From assembly GCA_041658185.1 (NCBI GenBank), contig JBBAAR010000001.1, positions 186,001 through 250,000 of the forward strand: a stretch of 64,000 nucleotides of DNA, given 5' to 3'. The DNA comes from UBA8919 sp041658185. Its GTDB lineage: Bacteria; Elusimicrobiota; UBA8919. Shown piece by piece: positions 7,387-15,027 of this stretch. The position numbers and the translations under genes are program-made. The notes under the pieces were generated by a model. The model was not told where the DNA came from and did not search any database. It was given only the letters and a program-made list of their open reading frames with translations. Position 1 is the first letter of the stretch, and each line of letters begins with the position of its first letter.

Positions 7387-8148
7387 TTATTTTTCAAATG
7401 CCACAATCCTGCAGATTGACGATTCTCCGCCGACAAATCTCCACGGGAAACATCCAACGGTTGTTCTCTTGTTTTTGAACCTGTCTATTTCTCCGCCCAG
7501 ATTTTCAGCATGAATTATATCCAGCGGAAAAAGAACTATGTGCATCAGTTGATAGTGGTCAGTCGGAAAAATATCGTCAATTGATTTTTTGAATTTTTTC
7601 TGGAAATATTTTTCGCACTCGGCGGCCTGCTTCGGCATCCACTCCCTAATTTTTGTATTCATCGGATGGTCGGCGCTGCCGCAATCAAGACCTATCCATT
7701 TTAATTTTTTCTTGATGCACCACTGGGCAAATTCCATCGTCGGTCCCGGGTGTTTCACCATATAACGGATTTCATCCGCTTCCGGCTGGTCCCACGAATA
7801 TTTATGATAACCGGTATTGATGATAAGAATATCCCGCTCTTTGACTTCAACACGGTCTTCTATGTCCTTTGAAGTATAAATCCCGTAATCCTCGGACATA
7901 TCGGACAAATCAACAACCGCCGCATCACCGTATAAATCTTCCAGCGGAATTGAGGCAACATCCCGGCCGTGAGTGCAGAAATGAAGCGAACCGTCAAGAT
8001 GTGTCCCGACATGATTGCTGGTCGTAATCAACTGCCCGTTTGCCCCATTCGGCGCCAGCCGTTTGAAAAATTTAATTTGCAGCGGTTCGTAAGTAGGCCA
8101 TGCAGGTGTTAAATGTGATAACGGCTGTGTCAGGTCATAAAGTTTCAT
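7387..8148 (-). CDS. cyclase-family (kynurenine formamidase-like) metal hydrolase
   Basis: A 253-residue member of the metal-dependent cyclase/arylformamidase family. The signature SNHVGTHLDGSLHF (H-x-G-T-H-x-D-x-x-x-H) near residues 50 carries the zinc ligands, and IGLDCGSADHP and LFPLDIIHAENLGG are typical downstream elements. The substrate is not identifiable. Being sandwiched between a CodA-like deaminase and a nucleoside phosphorylase suggests an amide or cyclic amide from pyrimidine breakdown. The start MKLYDL is chosen because GGGAGGAG lies just upstream. Confidence 0.85.
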   Translation of the reverse strand: MKLYDLTQPLSHLTPAWPTYEPLQIKFFKRLAPNGANGQLITTSNHVGTHLDGSLHFCTHGRDVASIPLEDLYGDAAVVDLSDMSEDYGIYTSKDIEDRVEVKERDILIINTGYHKYSWDQPEADEIRYMVKHPGPTMEFAQWCIKKKLKWIGLDCGSADHPMNTKIREWMPKQAAECEKYFQKKFKKSIDDIFPTDHYQLMHIVLFPLDIIHAENLGGEIDRFKNKRTTVGCFPWRFVGGESSICRIVAFEK

Positions 8149-8163
8149 AACTCCTCCCATTTT

Positions 8164-9399
8164 CTATTCTTTTATCAGTTTTTTTTCTGTCTTTGTTGTT
8201 GCCACAATTTTTCCTTTTCTAATCACATACAAACGGTCTGCCTGTGTTCTGAACATTTCCGGAATTGTTTTTGCATCAACGATATTCAGATTGGCGGTTT
8301 TACCGACGGCAATTCCGTAGTCCTTCAAATGCAAAATCTTCGCCGCGTTTTCAGTTATCATTTTATAAAGATAATTTATCTGCTCGTGTTGAGTGAACTG
8401 CGCCGCATGGGCGGTAATCAGTCCGCATTCCAGCATATCTCCCTGTCCCCAAGTCGGGTAAAAAGTATCCTTGACGCAGTCCTGACCGTAAGAAACATTT
8501 ACGCCGGCTGCAATTAATTCGTTTATACGGGTCGTTCCCCGTCTCAGGTTTTGGGTGTCATACCTGCCCTCAATCATAAGATTTGTGACGGGATTTGTTA
8601 TCATATGTATGCCTGCTTTTTTAACCCAGCCAATCACTTTTGCGGCATAATATACATCATATGCGGAAAGTGCGCATGTATGCCCGGCGGTAACTCTTCC
8701 CTGATAATTTTCCTTTATTGTTTTCCATGCGAGATATTGAAGCGTCCGTGAGTTCGGGTCGTCGGTTTCGTCAACATGCATATCAATATCTTTGTCAAAT
8801 TTTTTTGCGATTTCAAAACAGATATCTATGTGTCTTTTTCCGTCTTCGTCGGTCATCTCGTTATGCGGCATTCCGCCGACGACATCGCAGCCCTGTTCCA
8901 TCGCCTGATAGAGCAATTTTTCCGTTCCCTCGTCCTGTAAAATTCCTTCCTGGGGGAATGCAACAATTTCCAAATCAATAAGATTTTTATATTTTTCGCG
9001 GGTTGCAATTAAACCTTTCGCAGGCATCAGTTTTCCTAATGTATCAACATCAACATGCGTTCTTATAATTGTGGAACCGTGTAAGATATGCCAATCAATA
9101 ACCTTGCCGGACCTTTCAACGATGTCATTTACCGTGTATTTTTTTTTCCTCGCCCAGGTAAGTTCAATTGATTCTTTAAGCGTGCCGGTTATATTTTTAG
9201 GGGTTGAATCGCTGATGAGACATTTGTCAAGATGAATATGCGAATCAATAAAAGTCGGCGTAACAAGATTGCCTTTTGCGTCAATCGTTTCTGTGTCTTT
9301 TGCCGAAATTTTTCCGATTTTTACGATTTTGCCTTTGCTGATTCCGATATCCGCAATTTTACCGGTTTCTAATTTTGCATTTTTGATAATTAAATCCAT
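8164..9399 (-). CDS. codA: cytosine deaminase-like amidohydrolase
   Basis: The 411-residue amidohydrolase-superfamily enzyme resembles CodA. The metal site is DSHIHLDKCL near residues 53-62, followed by MHVDETDDPNSRTLQYLA, AGHTCALSAYD and GQDCVKDTFYPTWGQGDMLE, matching the His/Glu/His/Asp pattern of cytosine deaminase. Likely reaction: cytosine (or a related aminopyrimidine or triazine) to its oxo form plus ammonia. It heads the operon with a ribosome binding site GGAGG and a promoter at 9420-9447. Related deaminases act on isocytosine or creatinine, so the exact substrate is open. Confidence 0.8.
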   Translation of the reverse strand: MDLIIKNAKLETGKIADIGISKGKIVKIGKISAKDTETIDAKGNLVTPTFIDSHIHLDKCLISDSTPKNITGTLKESIELTWARKKKYTVNDIVERSGKVIDWHILHGSTIIRTHVDVDTLGKLMPAKGLIATREKYKNLIDLEIVAFPQEGILQDEGTEKLLYQAMEQGCDVVGGMPHNEMTDEDGKRHIDICFEIAKKFDKDIDMHVDETDDPNSRTLQYLAWKTIKENYQGRVTAGHTCALSAYDVYYAAKVIGWVKKAGIHMITNPVTNLMIEGRYDTQNLRRGTTRINELIAAGVNVSYGQDCVKDTFYPTWGQGDMLECGLITAHAAQFTQHEQINYLYKMITENAAKILHLKDYGIAVGKTANLNIVDAKTIPEMFRTQADRLYVIRKGKIVATTKTEKKLIKE

Positions 9400-9419
9400 A
9401 AAAAACCTCCGGGAATTTT

Positions 9420-9447
9420 ATTATACTTTACTAATCTAAAAAGTCAA
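9420..9447 (-). promoter_or_regulatory. promoter of the codA-cyclase-udp operon
   Basis: Minus-strand TTGACT at 9442-9447, a 16-nt spacer and TATAAT at 9420-9425, followed by GGAGG and the codA ATG. The -35 lies inside the 3' end of the upstream pabC-like gene. Confidence 0.75.
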
Positions 9448-10035
9448 GACACTTTTAATTTTCAATATATTATCGTCTAAATCAAGCATGCTGTTAATCA
9501 GTGCCGCTTTTTGGAAATACTTCAAATCGCTTATTTTAATTTCGTCTTGCACAATTTTTCCATCCGACAATAATTTTTCTCTTTTCGTTCCTTTTAGTAA
9601 AGGTGTTGAAGGCGTAATCCATTTTTTACCGTCAGAAAAAACCACATTACTGAAAGATGTGTCCGTTATTTTTTTGTTTTTTACTATCAAAATATCGTCG
9701 CAGTTTTGCTTCAATTCCAAAAGTTCATTCAAGCACTCGCGGTTTTCATATTTATAATTATATTCTATGCTGTTGCAGACGACAACTTTCAAACTTTTTA
9801 TTTTTCTTTTGCGATAAGGCAAAAATTCCAGTTTTTTTATGGTATCGGAATAAATTAAGCGGCATTTGTATAAACCTGATTTCATATCCGACGGAACTTT
9901 TATGATATTTTCCAGTTTGATAAAATCACGACAGCCGAACAGTTCTTTTCTTGAATTGTTCAAACGCAAATTATGAAAAAATATGTTGCACAGAATTCCT
10001 GCTTCAATTTTAATTGTTTCCAACAATAGGCACAT
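9436..10035 (-). CDS. aminotransferase class IV, PabC-like (aminodeoxychorismate lyase)
   Basis: The 199-residue protein starts LLETIKIEAGI like PabC and branched-chain aminotransferases, and has a plausible PLP-fold C-terminal half (ILIVKNKKITDTSFSNVVFSDGKKWITPSTPLLKGTKR). It is shorter than typical PabC (about 250-280). It follows pabB with a 26-nt overlap, which supports conversion of 4-amino-4-deoxychorismate to p-aminobenzoate for folate. The ATG at 10035 is taken as start; a TTG six bases downstream is an alternative. The sequence is divergent, so the assignment rests partly on context. Confidence 0.68.
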   Translation of the reverse strand: MCLLLETIKIEAGILCNIFFHNLRLNNSRKELFGCRDFIKLENIIKVPSDMKSGLYKCRLIYSDTIKKLEFLPYRKRKIKSLKVVVCNSIEYNYKYENRECLNELLELKQNCDDILIVKNKKITDTSFSNVVFSDGKKWITPSTPLLKGTKREKLLSDGKIVQDEIKISDLKYFQKAALINSMLDLDDNILKIKSVLTF

Positions 10036-10990
10036 AGACCTTATCAATCAATTCCTGATATTCCGATTTTGCATCGCTGTATGTAGTAATGCCGCCGCCG
10101 CTTTTGTAGAAAATTTGAGAGCCGATTTTTTCAAGGTATCTTATCATAACCGCACAGTCCATGTTTTGTCCGTCAAAACAGCCGAAGACGCCCGTGTAAT
10201 AGCCGCGCTCATAATTTTCAACTTCTTTAATAATTTCAACCGTTTTTTTCTTCGGGGCGCCAGTTATTGAGCCCGCGGGAAGCAACTTGAAAATTATATC
10301 GCCGATTTTTTTATTGTAATTTTTTTCAAGAACGCCTGTGATTTCGGAAGAGACCTGCAGAATATCTTTATCCGGTGTTTTTATCCTGTCAATATATCTG
10401 AATTTCTTAACTGCGACATTTTTTGCAACGATGCTTAAATCGTTCCTTATCAGGTCAACTACCGTTATATGCTCTGCAAACTCCTTTTTGTCCGATAAAA
10501 TTTTATTTGCGGCATCAGGAATGTCGGCGTCAATGGTCCCTTTCATCGGATATGACGAAATTTTGCCGTCTTGTATTCTCACAAATATTTCAGGCGAAAA
10601 TAGAACCAACTTATCCTTGTAAAACAGTTTATATTTTGCCGTGCTGTTAAAAAAAATTTCCCTGAACGTAAGATTGGTTTCAACTTTCGTCGGAAATGTC
10701 AAATTTACAAGATACGTATGCCCTTCGTAAAGATGTTTCTGTATTTTATCAAACGCTATTTTGTATCTACGGAAACTTATGGGGTATTTTCTGAAAACTA
10801 TTTTTTTATTTAATTTTAATTCCCCGTCATAATTTTTTATTCCATTTATATCATACAAAATTTCATCGGATTTTATTTCAGCCAACGGCAGGACAACCGG
10901 TTTTCTTATCTCAAAATCAATAATAAACAAAAACGGGATTTTATTTCTCCCGTAAAAATTCATTTTCCGTATAGCCGTATAACTGTTCAT
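10010..10990 (-). CDS. pabB: aminodeoxychorismate synthase component I (chorismate-binding)
   Basis: Aminates chorismate toward p-aminobenzoate with a glutamine amidotransferase partner not present here. The 326-residue protein carries the chorismate-binding domain: YPMKGTIDADIP (near residue 165), FAEHITVVDLIRNDLSIVAK, LPAGSITGAPKKKTVEIIKEVE and YTGVFGCFDGQNMDCAVMIRYLE, ending SGGGITTYSDAKSEYQELIDKV. The N-terminal region is shorter than in E. coli PabB, as in many compact PabB homologues. PAI[K/M]G-type PabB motif variation and the PabC-like neighbour favour PabB over anthranilate synthase TrpE. Confidence 0.88.
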   Translation of the reverse strand: MNSYTAIRKMNFYGRNKIPFLFIIDFEIRKPVVLPLAEIKSDEILYDINGIKNYDGELKLNKKIVFRKYPISFRRYKIAFDKIQKHLYEGHTYLVNLTFPTKVETNLTFREIFFNSTAKYKLFYKDKLVLFSPEIFVRIQDGKISSYPMKGTIDADIPDAANKILSDKKEFAEHITVVDLIRNDLSIVAKNVAVKKFRYIDRIKTPDKDILQVSSEITGVLEKNYNKKIGDIIFKLLPAGSITGAPKKKTVEIIKEVENYERGYYTGVFGCFDGQNMDCAVMIRYLEKIGSQIFYKSGGGITTYSDAKSEYQELIDKVYVPIVGNN

Positions 10991-11025
10991 AGTTCACCGG
11001 TGCAATGACTTTTCCGACGAGCACA

Positions 11026-11053
11026 ATTATAACAAAAAAAACAAAAAAATCAA
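11026..11053 (-). promoter_or_regulatory. promoter of pabB-pabC
   Basis: Minus-strand TTGATT at 11048-11053, a 16-nt T-rich spacer and TATAAT at 11026-11031, about 35 nt before the pabB ATG. Confidence 0.65.
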
Positions 11054-11094
11054 CCGCCGATATTCGCTTCCGTATAGAGCGGATTCCGAACCGC

Positions 11095-11137
11095 AGATCG
11101 TTTTTTCTGCAATGAATGGTAACAATTCTTCATTGCA
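11095..11137. repeat. inverted repeat in the pabB upstream gap
   Basis: TGCAATGAA near 11110 and TTCATTGCA near 11131 form a hairpin with a loop of about 12 nt. There is no clear T-run, so I do not call a terminator. No gene is seen between 11054 and 11292. Confidence 0.5.
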
Positions 11138-11182
11138 CGATACTCATTCCGTAACGCAGAAGGTCTTTTCCTTAACGAAAAA

Positions 11183-11232
11183 GACACATTCCTTTTAGAA
11201 TACCGGATATTACTTAAGGAATGTGTCTTCTT
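11183..11232 (-). terminator. rho-independent terminator of the glycine-rich protein operon
   Basis: A perfect 14-bp inverted repeat, AAGACACATTCCTT and its complement, surrounds a loop of about 20 nt. On the minus strand it is followed by TTTTTCG. It lies some 60 nt after the stop of the 11293 gene and ends that transcription unit. Confidence 0.75.
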
Positions 11233-11292
11233 CTATTCAGAACACCGCTGCGGCGACAGGACTGACTGCCGGACAGACAGGGAATATCGTTA

Positions 11293-11649
11293 CTACGCCG
11301 TTTTTTTCCCTCTCAACGCTTCGTTTGATATCTCATCACGCAGGTTTCTCAACCGCTTTGAAAGAGCGTCGCCTTTTCCCAATGCGCCGACAATTAGTTC
11401 AATTACGTCGGACGCCTTTTTATAAACATCCGCAGTCGCTTTCGTAGATACCTCCGTTGATTTTCTTGCCTCCGTCTGCGATTTGAGTTGTTTCTCTTCC
11501 GCAGAAAAGGCATCGTCAACAAGTTTCTTCAACTCATCCGATTTCGCTTTGATGTTAACACCGGTTTTCTTAAGCGCATCGGCATTTGAGTTAAGAATAT
11601 CAAACGCACGTTTTGAAAACTCCCGCTTCGTCGTTTCCGTTAACGCCAT
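11293..11649 (-). CDS. small helical protein, phasin-like in composition, function unknown
   Basis: A 118-residue protein without a signal peptide or membrane segment. It is predicted entirely helical with heptad-like spacing (EFSKRAFDILNSNADALKK, AKSDELKKLVDDAFSAEEK) and is Ala/Lys/Glu-rich, recalling phasins or other coiled-coil granule proteins, but I see no diagnostic motif. An excellent ribosome binding site (AAAGGAGGTGA) precedes the ATG. It is downstream of the large glycine-rich secreted protein, separated by a family-C intergenic module, and followed by a strong terminator. Confidence 0.6.
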   Translation of the reverse strand: MALTETTKREFSKRAFDILNSNADALKKTGVNIKAKSDELKKLVDDAFSAEEKQLKSQTEARKSTEVSTKATADVYKKASDVIELIVGALGKGDALSKRLRNLRDEISNEALRGKKTA

Positions 11650-11681
11650 TTTTCATCACCTCCTTTTTCACATAGTGAACT

Positions 11682-11768
11682 AAAGTGAACAAAAGTGGTG
11701 AAAAAGTGAACGAAAGAAAAATCCACTTCCTTTCGCTTCTTTTCACTTTCCTTCACTTCCTTTCACTG
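11682..11768. repeat. intergenic module, family C (AGTGAAC word)
   Basis: An imperfect palindrome of AGTGAAC/AGTGG words, a short loop, then CACTTCCTTTCACTTC-type complements. On the coding strand the upstream gene's last codons and stop (Q, stop) lie inside its CAGTGA edge. Confidence 0.85.
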
Positions 11769-13739
11769 ACTTATGCTGATGTCGTCAACAAACATCTTTG
11801 CACCGGGAGCGGTTGAGAAACCCTCTATCTTCAGTTTGAGAACACCGTTCCTGTTGGGTGTGCCGGAAACCTGCAACTGTTCCCACGTGTCCGCAGATGC
11901 ACTCATCGTTGCATTGCTGTTCACTCCCAGATTGTACAGTGTTAATTTTGGCTTTGTTGCACTGCCGTAACTTGCGTTGTATCTCACATATGCGGTTATT
12001 GTTACAAGTTGTCCTGATTTCGCAGCCACTTCCCACTCCCATAAACCGTCTCCGACAAATCCGAAACTGTTCGGGCCCGTGCGGGTCGTTATCTTCTCCT
12101 GATACGTGCCGGGTTTTGTCCGCCAACTTACCGTCGCAGAATTGTTTGAACCCGTTTCGTTGAGCGCTTGTACGTATCTGCCGTATTGCTTGTTCCTTGT
12201 CAAGCCGGTTTCCTCATAATATGTTGTGTCAGCACTTAACGTCGCGAGCAAGCCGCCGGTTGATGTATAAATCTTGAAATTATCCTCCTGTGATGCTCCT
12301 GATGAATTGTCAGTCCAGTACCAGGTTATTTTTGTGAACGTGTTTGCCGTAACAGAACTTATTGCAGGCGCACTCGGAGTGACGGCGTGCGCGAAAAGAT
12401 TATCAATGTAGAAAGTATTGGCTGCATCGGCGTTGACTATCGTAACTATTATTTTGTCTATCACATCCTTGTTGGCGTTAGATACCGCTGATATATCCCA
12501 GGTTACTGTCTGATAAGTATCCGCCGGTGTGATGTTCGGTGTTATTTCCGTAGTTGTTCCGCCGGAGTCGTGGACACCTATTTTGATATTGCTTCCCGTT
12601 CTTGAAGAACGAATATCAAACTTGATTGTTGTCCTATCTGATAAATTTATCGTAGGCGAAACGGTACGGGTAAGTGTTTTGTCTAATGATGTGGTGAGCG
12701 TTGAAGTGGACTTCAGTGCGTAAGAGCCCTGGGTTTTGAGGGTGGCTTCGGAAAAATCTTGTAGTCCCGGAATTGGGTATCGCACTATCACGATGCCGGA
12801 ACCACCGTTGCCACCAGGTGGTCTGCTTCCGGCTCCATTTGAACCGCCACCGCCACCGCCGGAACCTGTGTTTGCTGTTGCGTTTTCACCAGCAACCCCA
12901 TCACCACCTGCCCCTCCACCACCTGAACCTCCCGCTCCACTGGTTCCACCTCCATTCTCTTGACCTCCTCCGCCACCTCCAGCATAAAAACCACCTACAC
13001 CAGTTCCAGTTGCAGATGCCCATGTTGAATATGAACTTGTACCCGATCCACCATTACCAGCGGTACTTGCATTCGGGGCTGTTTGACCAGCACCACCCGC
13101 TCCACCCCCACCTCCTCCCGCATACTGGGGATGGCTGTTTGTTGCTCCACTACCTCCAGAATTTCCTTGCCCAGAAGTTCCAGAACCAGCAGTGCCGGTT
13201 GCTCCCCGACAATTTCCTCCGCCTGATCCACCATTAAAACCAACTCCCGAATTGACCCAAAATGTACCGCCGCCACCACCGCCTATTGCAGTATTAGAAT
13301 TAAATATGGAGTTTCCGCCACTTTCACCATTTGAACTATCGGTTGTTGACCCAGCACCGCCAGAACCAACCGTCACGGGATATTCTGTACCGCCAATTAC
13401 AGGACTTGAATTAACATAAAGCACACCGCCAGCACCGCCGCCGCCGGCCGCATAACTACCACCACCAGCGCCGCCAGCAACCACAAGCACTTCTACATTC
13501 GTAGCGACATTTATTGTGAATGTTCCGTCACTTGTAAAGGTATGAATGCGGTAACCGCCAACCTCTGTTATTGTTCCTCCAGTCGCAGAAACACCGGCAT
13601 TACTCAGATATGCCGCTTGTGCGTTGACGTCTGAATTATACTCCATATAATCAAGTTCCAGCGGAGCGGCTGCTACGGATGTCGGAGCAAAAGCGAGCAT
13701 ACTGAGGATAAAAATCAAATAACCAAGTTTTTTAATCAT
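11763..13739 (-). CDS. secreted glycine-rich multidomain protein with FN3 and carbohydrate-binding-like modules
   Basis: A 658-residue export candidate. A signal peptide (MIKKLGYLIFILSMLAFA..SVAAA) spans residues 1-25. Residues 75-325 form a glycine-rich domain of GGGGAGG/GGSG runs like those of phage tail and surface glycine-rich proteins. Residues 330-450 read as a beta-sandwich resembling carbohydrate-binding or complex-I-intermediate-type modules (TTIKFDIRSS, FYIDNLFAH). Residues 455-545 form an FN3-like domain, and 550-658 a second sandwich ending MFVDDISISQ. A surface or matrix role is inferred. The ribosome binding site is GAGGTGA. Upstream lie an attenuator-like hairpin, a (GATA)7 tract and Pho-box-like direct repeats. 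The glycine-rich stretch makes shadow ORFs on both strands. Confidence 0.82.
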   Translation of the reverse strand: MIKKLGYLIFILSMLAFAPTSVAAAPLELDYMEYNSDVNAQAAYLSNAGVSATGGTITEVGGYRIHTFTSDGTFTINVATNVEVLVVAGGAGGGSYAAGGGGAGGVLYVNSSPVIGGTEYPVTVGSGGAGSTTDSSNGESGGNSIFNSNTAIGGGGGGTFWVNSGVGFNGGSGGGNCRGATGTAGSGTSGQGNSGGSGATNSHPQYAGGGGGGAGGAGQTAPNASTAGNGGSGTSSYSTWASATGTGVGGFYAGGGGGGQENGGGTSGAGGSGGGGAGGDGVAGENATANTGSGGGGGGSNGAGSRPPGGNGGSGIVIVRYPIPGLQDFSEATLKTQGSYALKSTSTLTTSLDKTLTRTVSPTINLSDRTTIKFDIRSSRTGSNIKIGVHDSGGTTTEITPNITPADTYQTVTWDISAVSNANKDVIDKIIVTIVNADAANTFYIDNLFAHAVTPSAPAISSVTANTFTKITWYWTDNSSGASQEDNFKIYTSTGGLLATLSADTTYYEETGLTRNKQYGRYVQALNETGSNNSATVSWRTKPGTYQEKITTRTGPNSFGFVGDGLWEWEVAAKSGQLVTITAYVRYNASYGSATKPKLTLYNLGVNSNATMSASADTWEQLQVSGTPNRNGVLKLKIEGFSTAPGAKMFVDDISISQ

Positions 13740-13761
13740 ATTTCACCTCAAAATAGGAAAT

Positions 13762-13794
13762 AAAAAACCAGCCCACATACTTGTGAACTGGTTT
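13762..13794 (-). terminator. attenuator-like hairpin in the 5' leader of the glycine-rich gene
   Basis: In the RNA sense, AAACCAG (13794-13788), a 16-nt loop and CTGGTTTTTTA form an intrinsic terminator about 25 nt before the start codon and downstream of the promoter. It could attenuate the gene. I could not identify a riboswitch aptamer upstream of it. Confidence 0.6.
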
Positions 13795-13831
13795 CTTTCT
13801 TTTTTACTTCTATTTACCTTATCCTTACAAG

Positions 13832-13859
13832 GATAGATAGATAGATAGATAGATAGATA
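13832..13859. repeat. (GATA)7 tetranucleotide microsatellite
   Basis: Seven perfect GATA units in the untranslated leader between promoter and attenuator of the glycine-rich gene, next to the small palindrome TATCCTTACAAGGATA. Confidence 0.95.
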
Positions 13860-13920
13860 AGGAACTTAAATAACGAAATTTATGCGTTTTAGTGATATTT
13901 GTCTGCGTTTTCATACTATT

Positions 13921-13977
13921 ATTATACATAATCTATTGTAACTTTTGGGTAACTTATTTGTAACTTTTTTGTGACTT
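13921..13977 (-). promoter_or_regulatory. activator-type promoter with four 11-bp-spaced direct repeats (Pho-box-like)
   Basis: TATAAT lies at 13921-13926 (minus). Eleven nt upstream begin four direct repeats, GTAACTT (plus-strand reading) at 13938, 13949 and 13960 and GTGACTT at 13971, each exactly 11 bp apart. They replace a -35 box. Spacing and placement match PhoB/PhoP-type sites of the OmpR family (7-bp half-sites with 4-bp gaps; TTACA-like units on the coding strand). The regulator is not in the window. Confidence 0.65.
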
Positions 13978-14026
13978 TATTTGCAGGCGTTATTACTCTG
14001 AAATATATTCTTTGATACCAGGGCAA

Positions 14027-14248
14027 TTAGCCGACTACCACTTCTACCGGTTGATTCTTTTTCCAGACCTTTGAAGCAAGGAAATTTATTTTTTCAAAGC
14101 CGATGACCTTGCCTTTTTTATCTTTCTTAAGAATTACCTCGTCGGCAGTTTCCTCGCAAACAACCTCTTTTTGAGGTTCGTCAAACCACACATCAAGAGT
14201 ATTTGCTTCTCTATCAAAAGATATTTTTATTTTTCTTACTTTTTCCAT
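14027..14248 (-). CDS. DUF2283-type small protein, possible antitoxin
   Basis: A 73-residue protein fitting the DUF2283 pattern: KISFDREANTLDVWFD, then EETADEVILKKDKKGKVIGFEKINF, with a short C-terminal tail. Such genes are typically paired with a small toxin-like or stress-associated gene. Here the start overlaps the upstream partner's 3' end by 13 nt, so the two are translated together. Antitoxin function is inferred from pairing only. Confidence 0.75.
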   Translation of the reverse strand: MEKVRKIKISFDREANTLDVWFDEPQKEVVCEETADEVILKKDKKGKVIGFEKINFLASKVWKKNQPVEVVVG

Positions 14249-14544
14249 ATTTGCCTCCCGATTTTCATGTTACTTGTAAAATATGCGGTTATTATATAGC
14301 CAGTCCCGTTTAAATGTCTGACGACAACGCAAAGATAATAAATTTTAAACTCTTTGTAATAAAGATAGACGGAAGCGTCTTTACTGCTTAACCTTATGAA
14401 ATCAGGTTCTTTTAGAGTTTGTTTTATCTCTTTTTCGCAATGTTCAACCGACGGATGTTTTTGTATAAGTTTGTTCCAATATGTTTTTGTTGTTCTAATT
14501 CGCTTATCAAGTTTTGAAACTATTTCAAAATATACTTCATTCAT
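14236..14544 (-). CDS. small toxin-like protein (DUF4258/PBECR-like), partner of the DUF2283 gene
   Basis: A 102-residue basic protein. Its C-terminal half, IYYLCVVVRHLNGTGYIITAYFTSNMKIGRQIWKK, matches the pattern of small RNase/ADP-ribosyl-like DUF4258-type or phage-Barnase-like proteins (conserved V-V-x-x-L-N-G-x-G-x-I-I-T-A-Y). The N-terminal helix segment HPSVEHCEKEIKQTLKEPDFI is the usual substrate-strand leader. It has its own consensus promoter at 14566-14594. Toxin activity is not demonstrated; catalytic His and Tyr candidates are present. Confidence 0.65.
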   Translation of the reverse strand: MNEVYFEIVSKLDKRIRTTKTYWNKLIQKHPSVEHCEKEIKQTLKEPDFIRLSSKDASVYLYYKEFKIYYLCVVVRHLNGTGYIITAYFTSNMKIGRQIWKK

Positions 14545-14565
14545 ATATTGATAAATCCTGTTAAA

Positions 14566-14594
14566 TTTATAACAAATTTTCTGGGTTTTGTCAA
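14566..14594 (-). promoter_or_regulatory. promoter of the toxin-like/DUF2283 pair
   Basis: Minus-strand TTGACA at 14589-14594, a 17-nt spacer and TATAAA at 14566-14571, about 20 nt before the ATG and just after the 3' end of the tmRNA gene. Confidence 0.75.
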
Positions 14595-14620
14595 GCGGTT
14601 TTTCAATAATATCATAAAAC

Positions 14621-14979
14621 TGGTGGAGGTGGCGGGAATCGAACCCGCGTCCGAAAATACTTCCTGACGGTTACTACAGGCGTAGTCGGTGTTTTGTCTC
14701 GCATTAAACCACTTCCGCCGACAGAATCTGTTTAACGCCAGCTGCTGAATTTCGCCATCGGTAACGCAGCATCGCCGACAACTATCCTGCTTTATGACAC
14801 CTTACCCCGACCTCGCAGAAAAAAGATCGGGAAGGCGGCTCAACGCGGTTTAAGCGTGAGCAACTACCGTTGAATAATTGGCAGTTATTTTGTGTAACCG
14901 ATTTTTAACGCAGCCGTTCGGTTAACTGCGGCCTGCAACACATCCGGACGAATATTCCCGTCGAGCCCTGTTCACCCCC
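14621..14979 (-). ncRNA. ssrA: tmRNA (transfer-messenger RNA)
   Basis: The ribosome-rescue RNA acts with SmpB, encoded nearby. The 5' end GGGGGTGAACAGGGCTCGAC and the 3' end GCGGGTTCGATTCCCGCC...CACCTCCACCA pair as an alanine-type acceptor with a G3:U70 wobble pair, and CCA is encoded. The internal reading frame closest to the expected position, starting at GCC, reads ANYSTVVAHA then TAA. That is plausible but atypical, since most tags end in LAA, VAA or similar. Pseudoknot-like pairings are present but were not folded formally. Length is 359 nt. Confidence 0.93.
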
Positions 14980-14983
14980 AGAA

Positions 14984-15027
14984 AGTCAGAGAATTAGTTT
15001 AAACTACAGAGAATTAGAGAATTAGTT
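14984..15027. repeat. family A words upstream of ssrA
   Basis: CAGAGAATTAG, TTTAAACTA, CAGAGAATTAG and AGAATTAG words directly before the tmRNA 5' end. This looks like one arm of a family-A module without the complementary arm; it also contains the stop codon of the interrupted S23-type frame. Confidence 0.75.

Noticed and set aside
11054..11292. A gene in the gap between pabB and the helical protein
   Set aside because: Only short frames exist; the gap is explained by the pabB promoter, one inverted repeat and a strong terminator.
12736..13419. Pro- or His/Leu-rich plus-strand ORFs opposite the glycine-rich gene
   Set aside because: They are low-complexity shadows of GGN codons on the other strand.
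13762..13794. Riboswitch aptamer ahead of the glycine-rich gene
   Set aside because: The terminator hairpin is clear, but I could not recognise a known aptamer core; only an attenuator is called.
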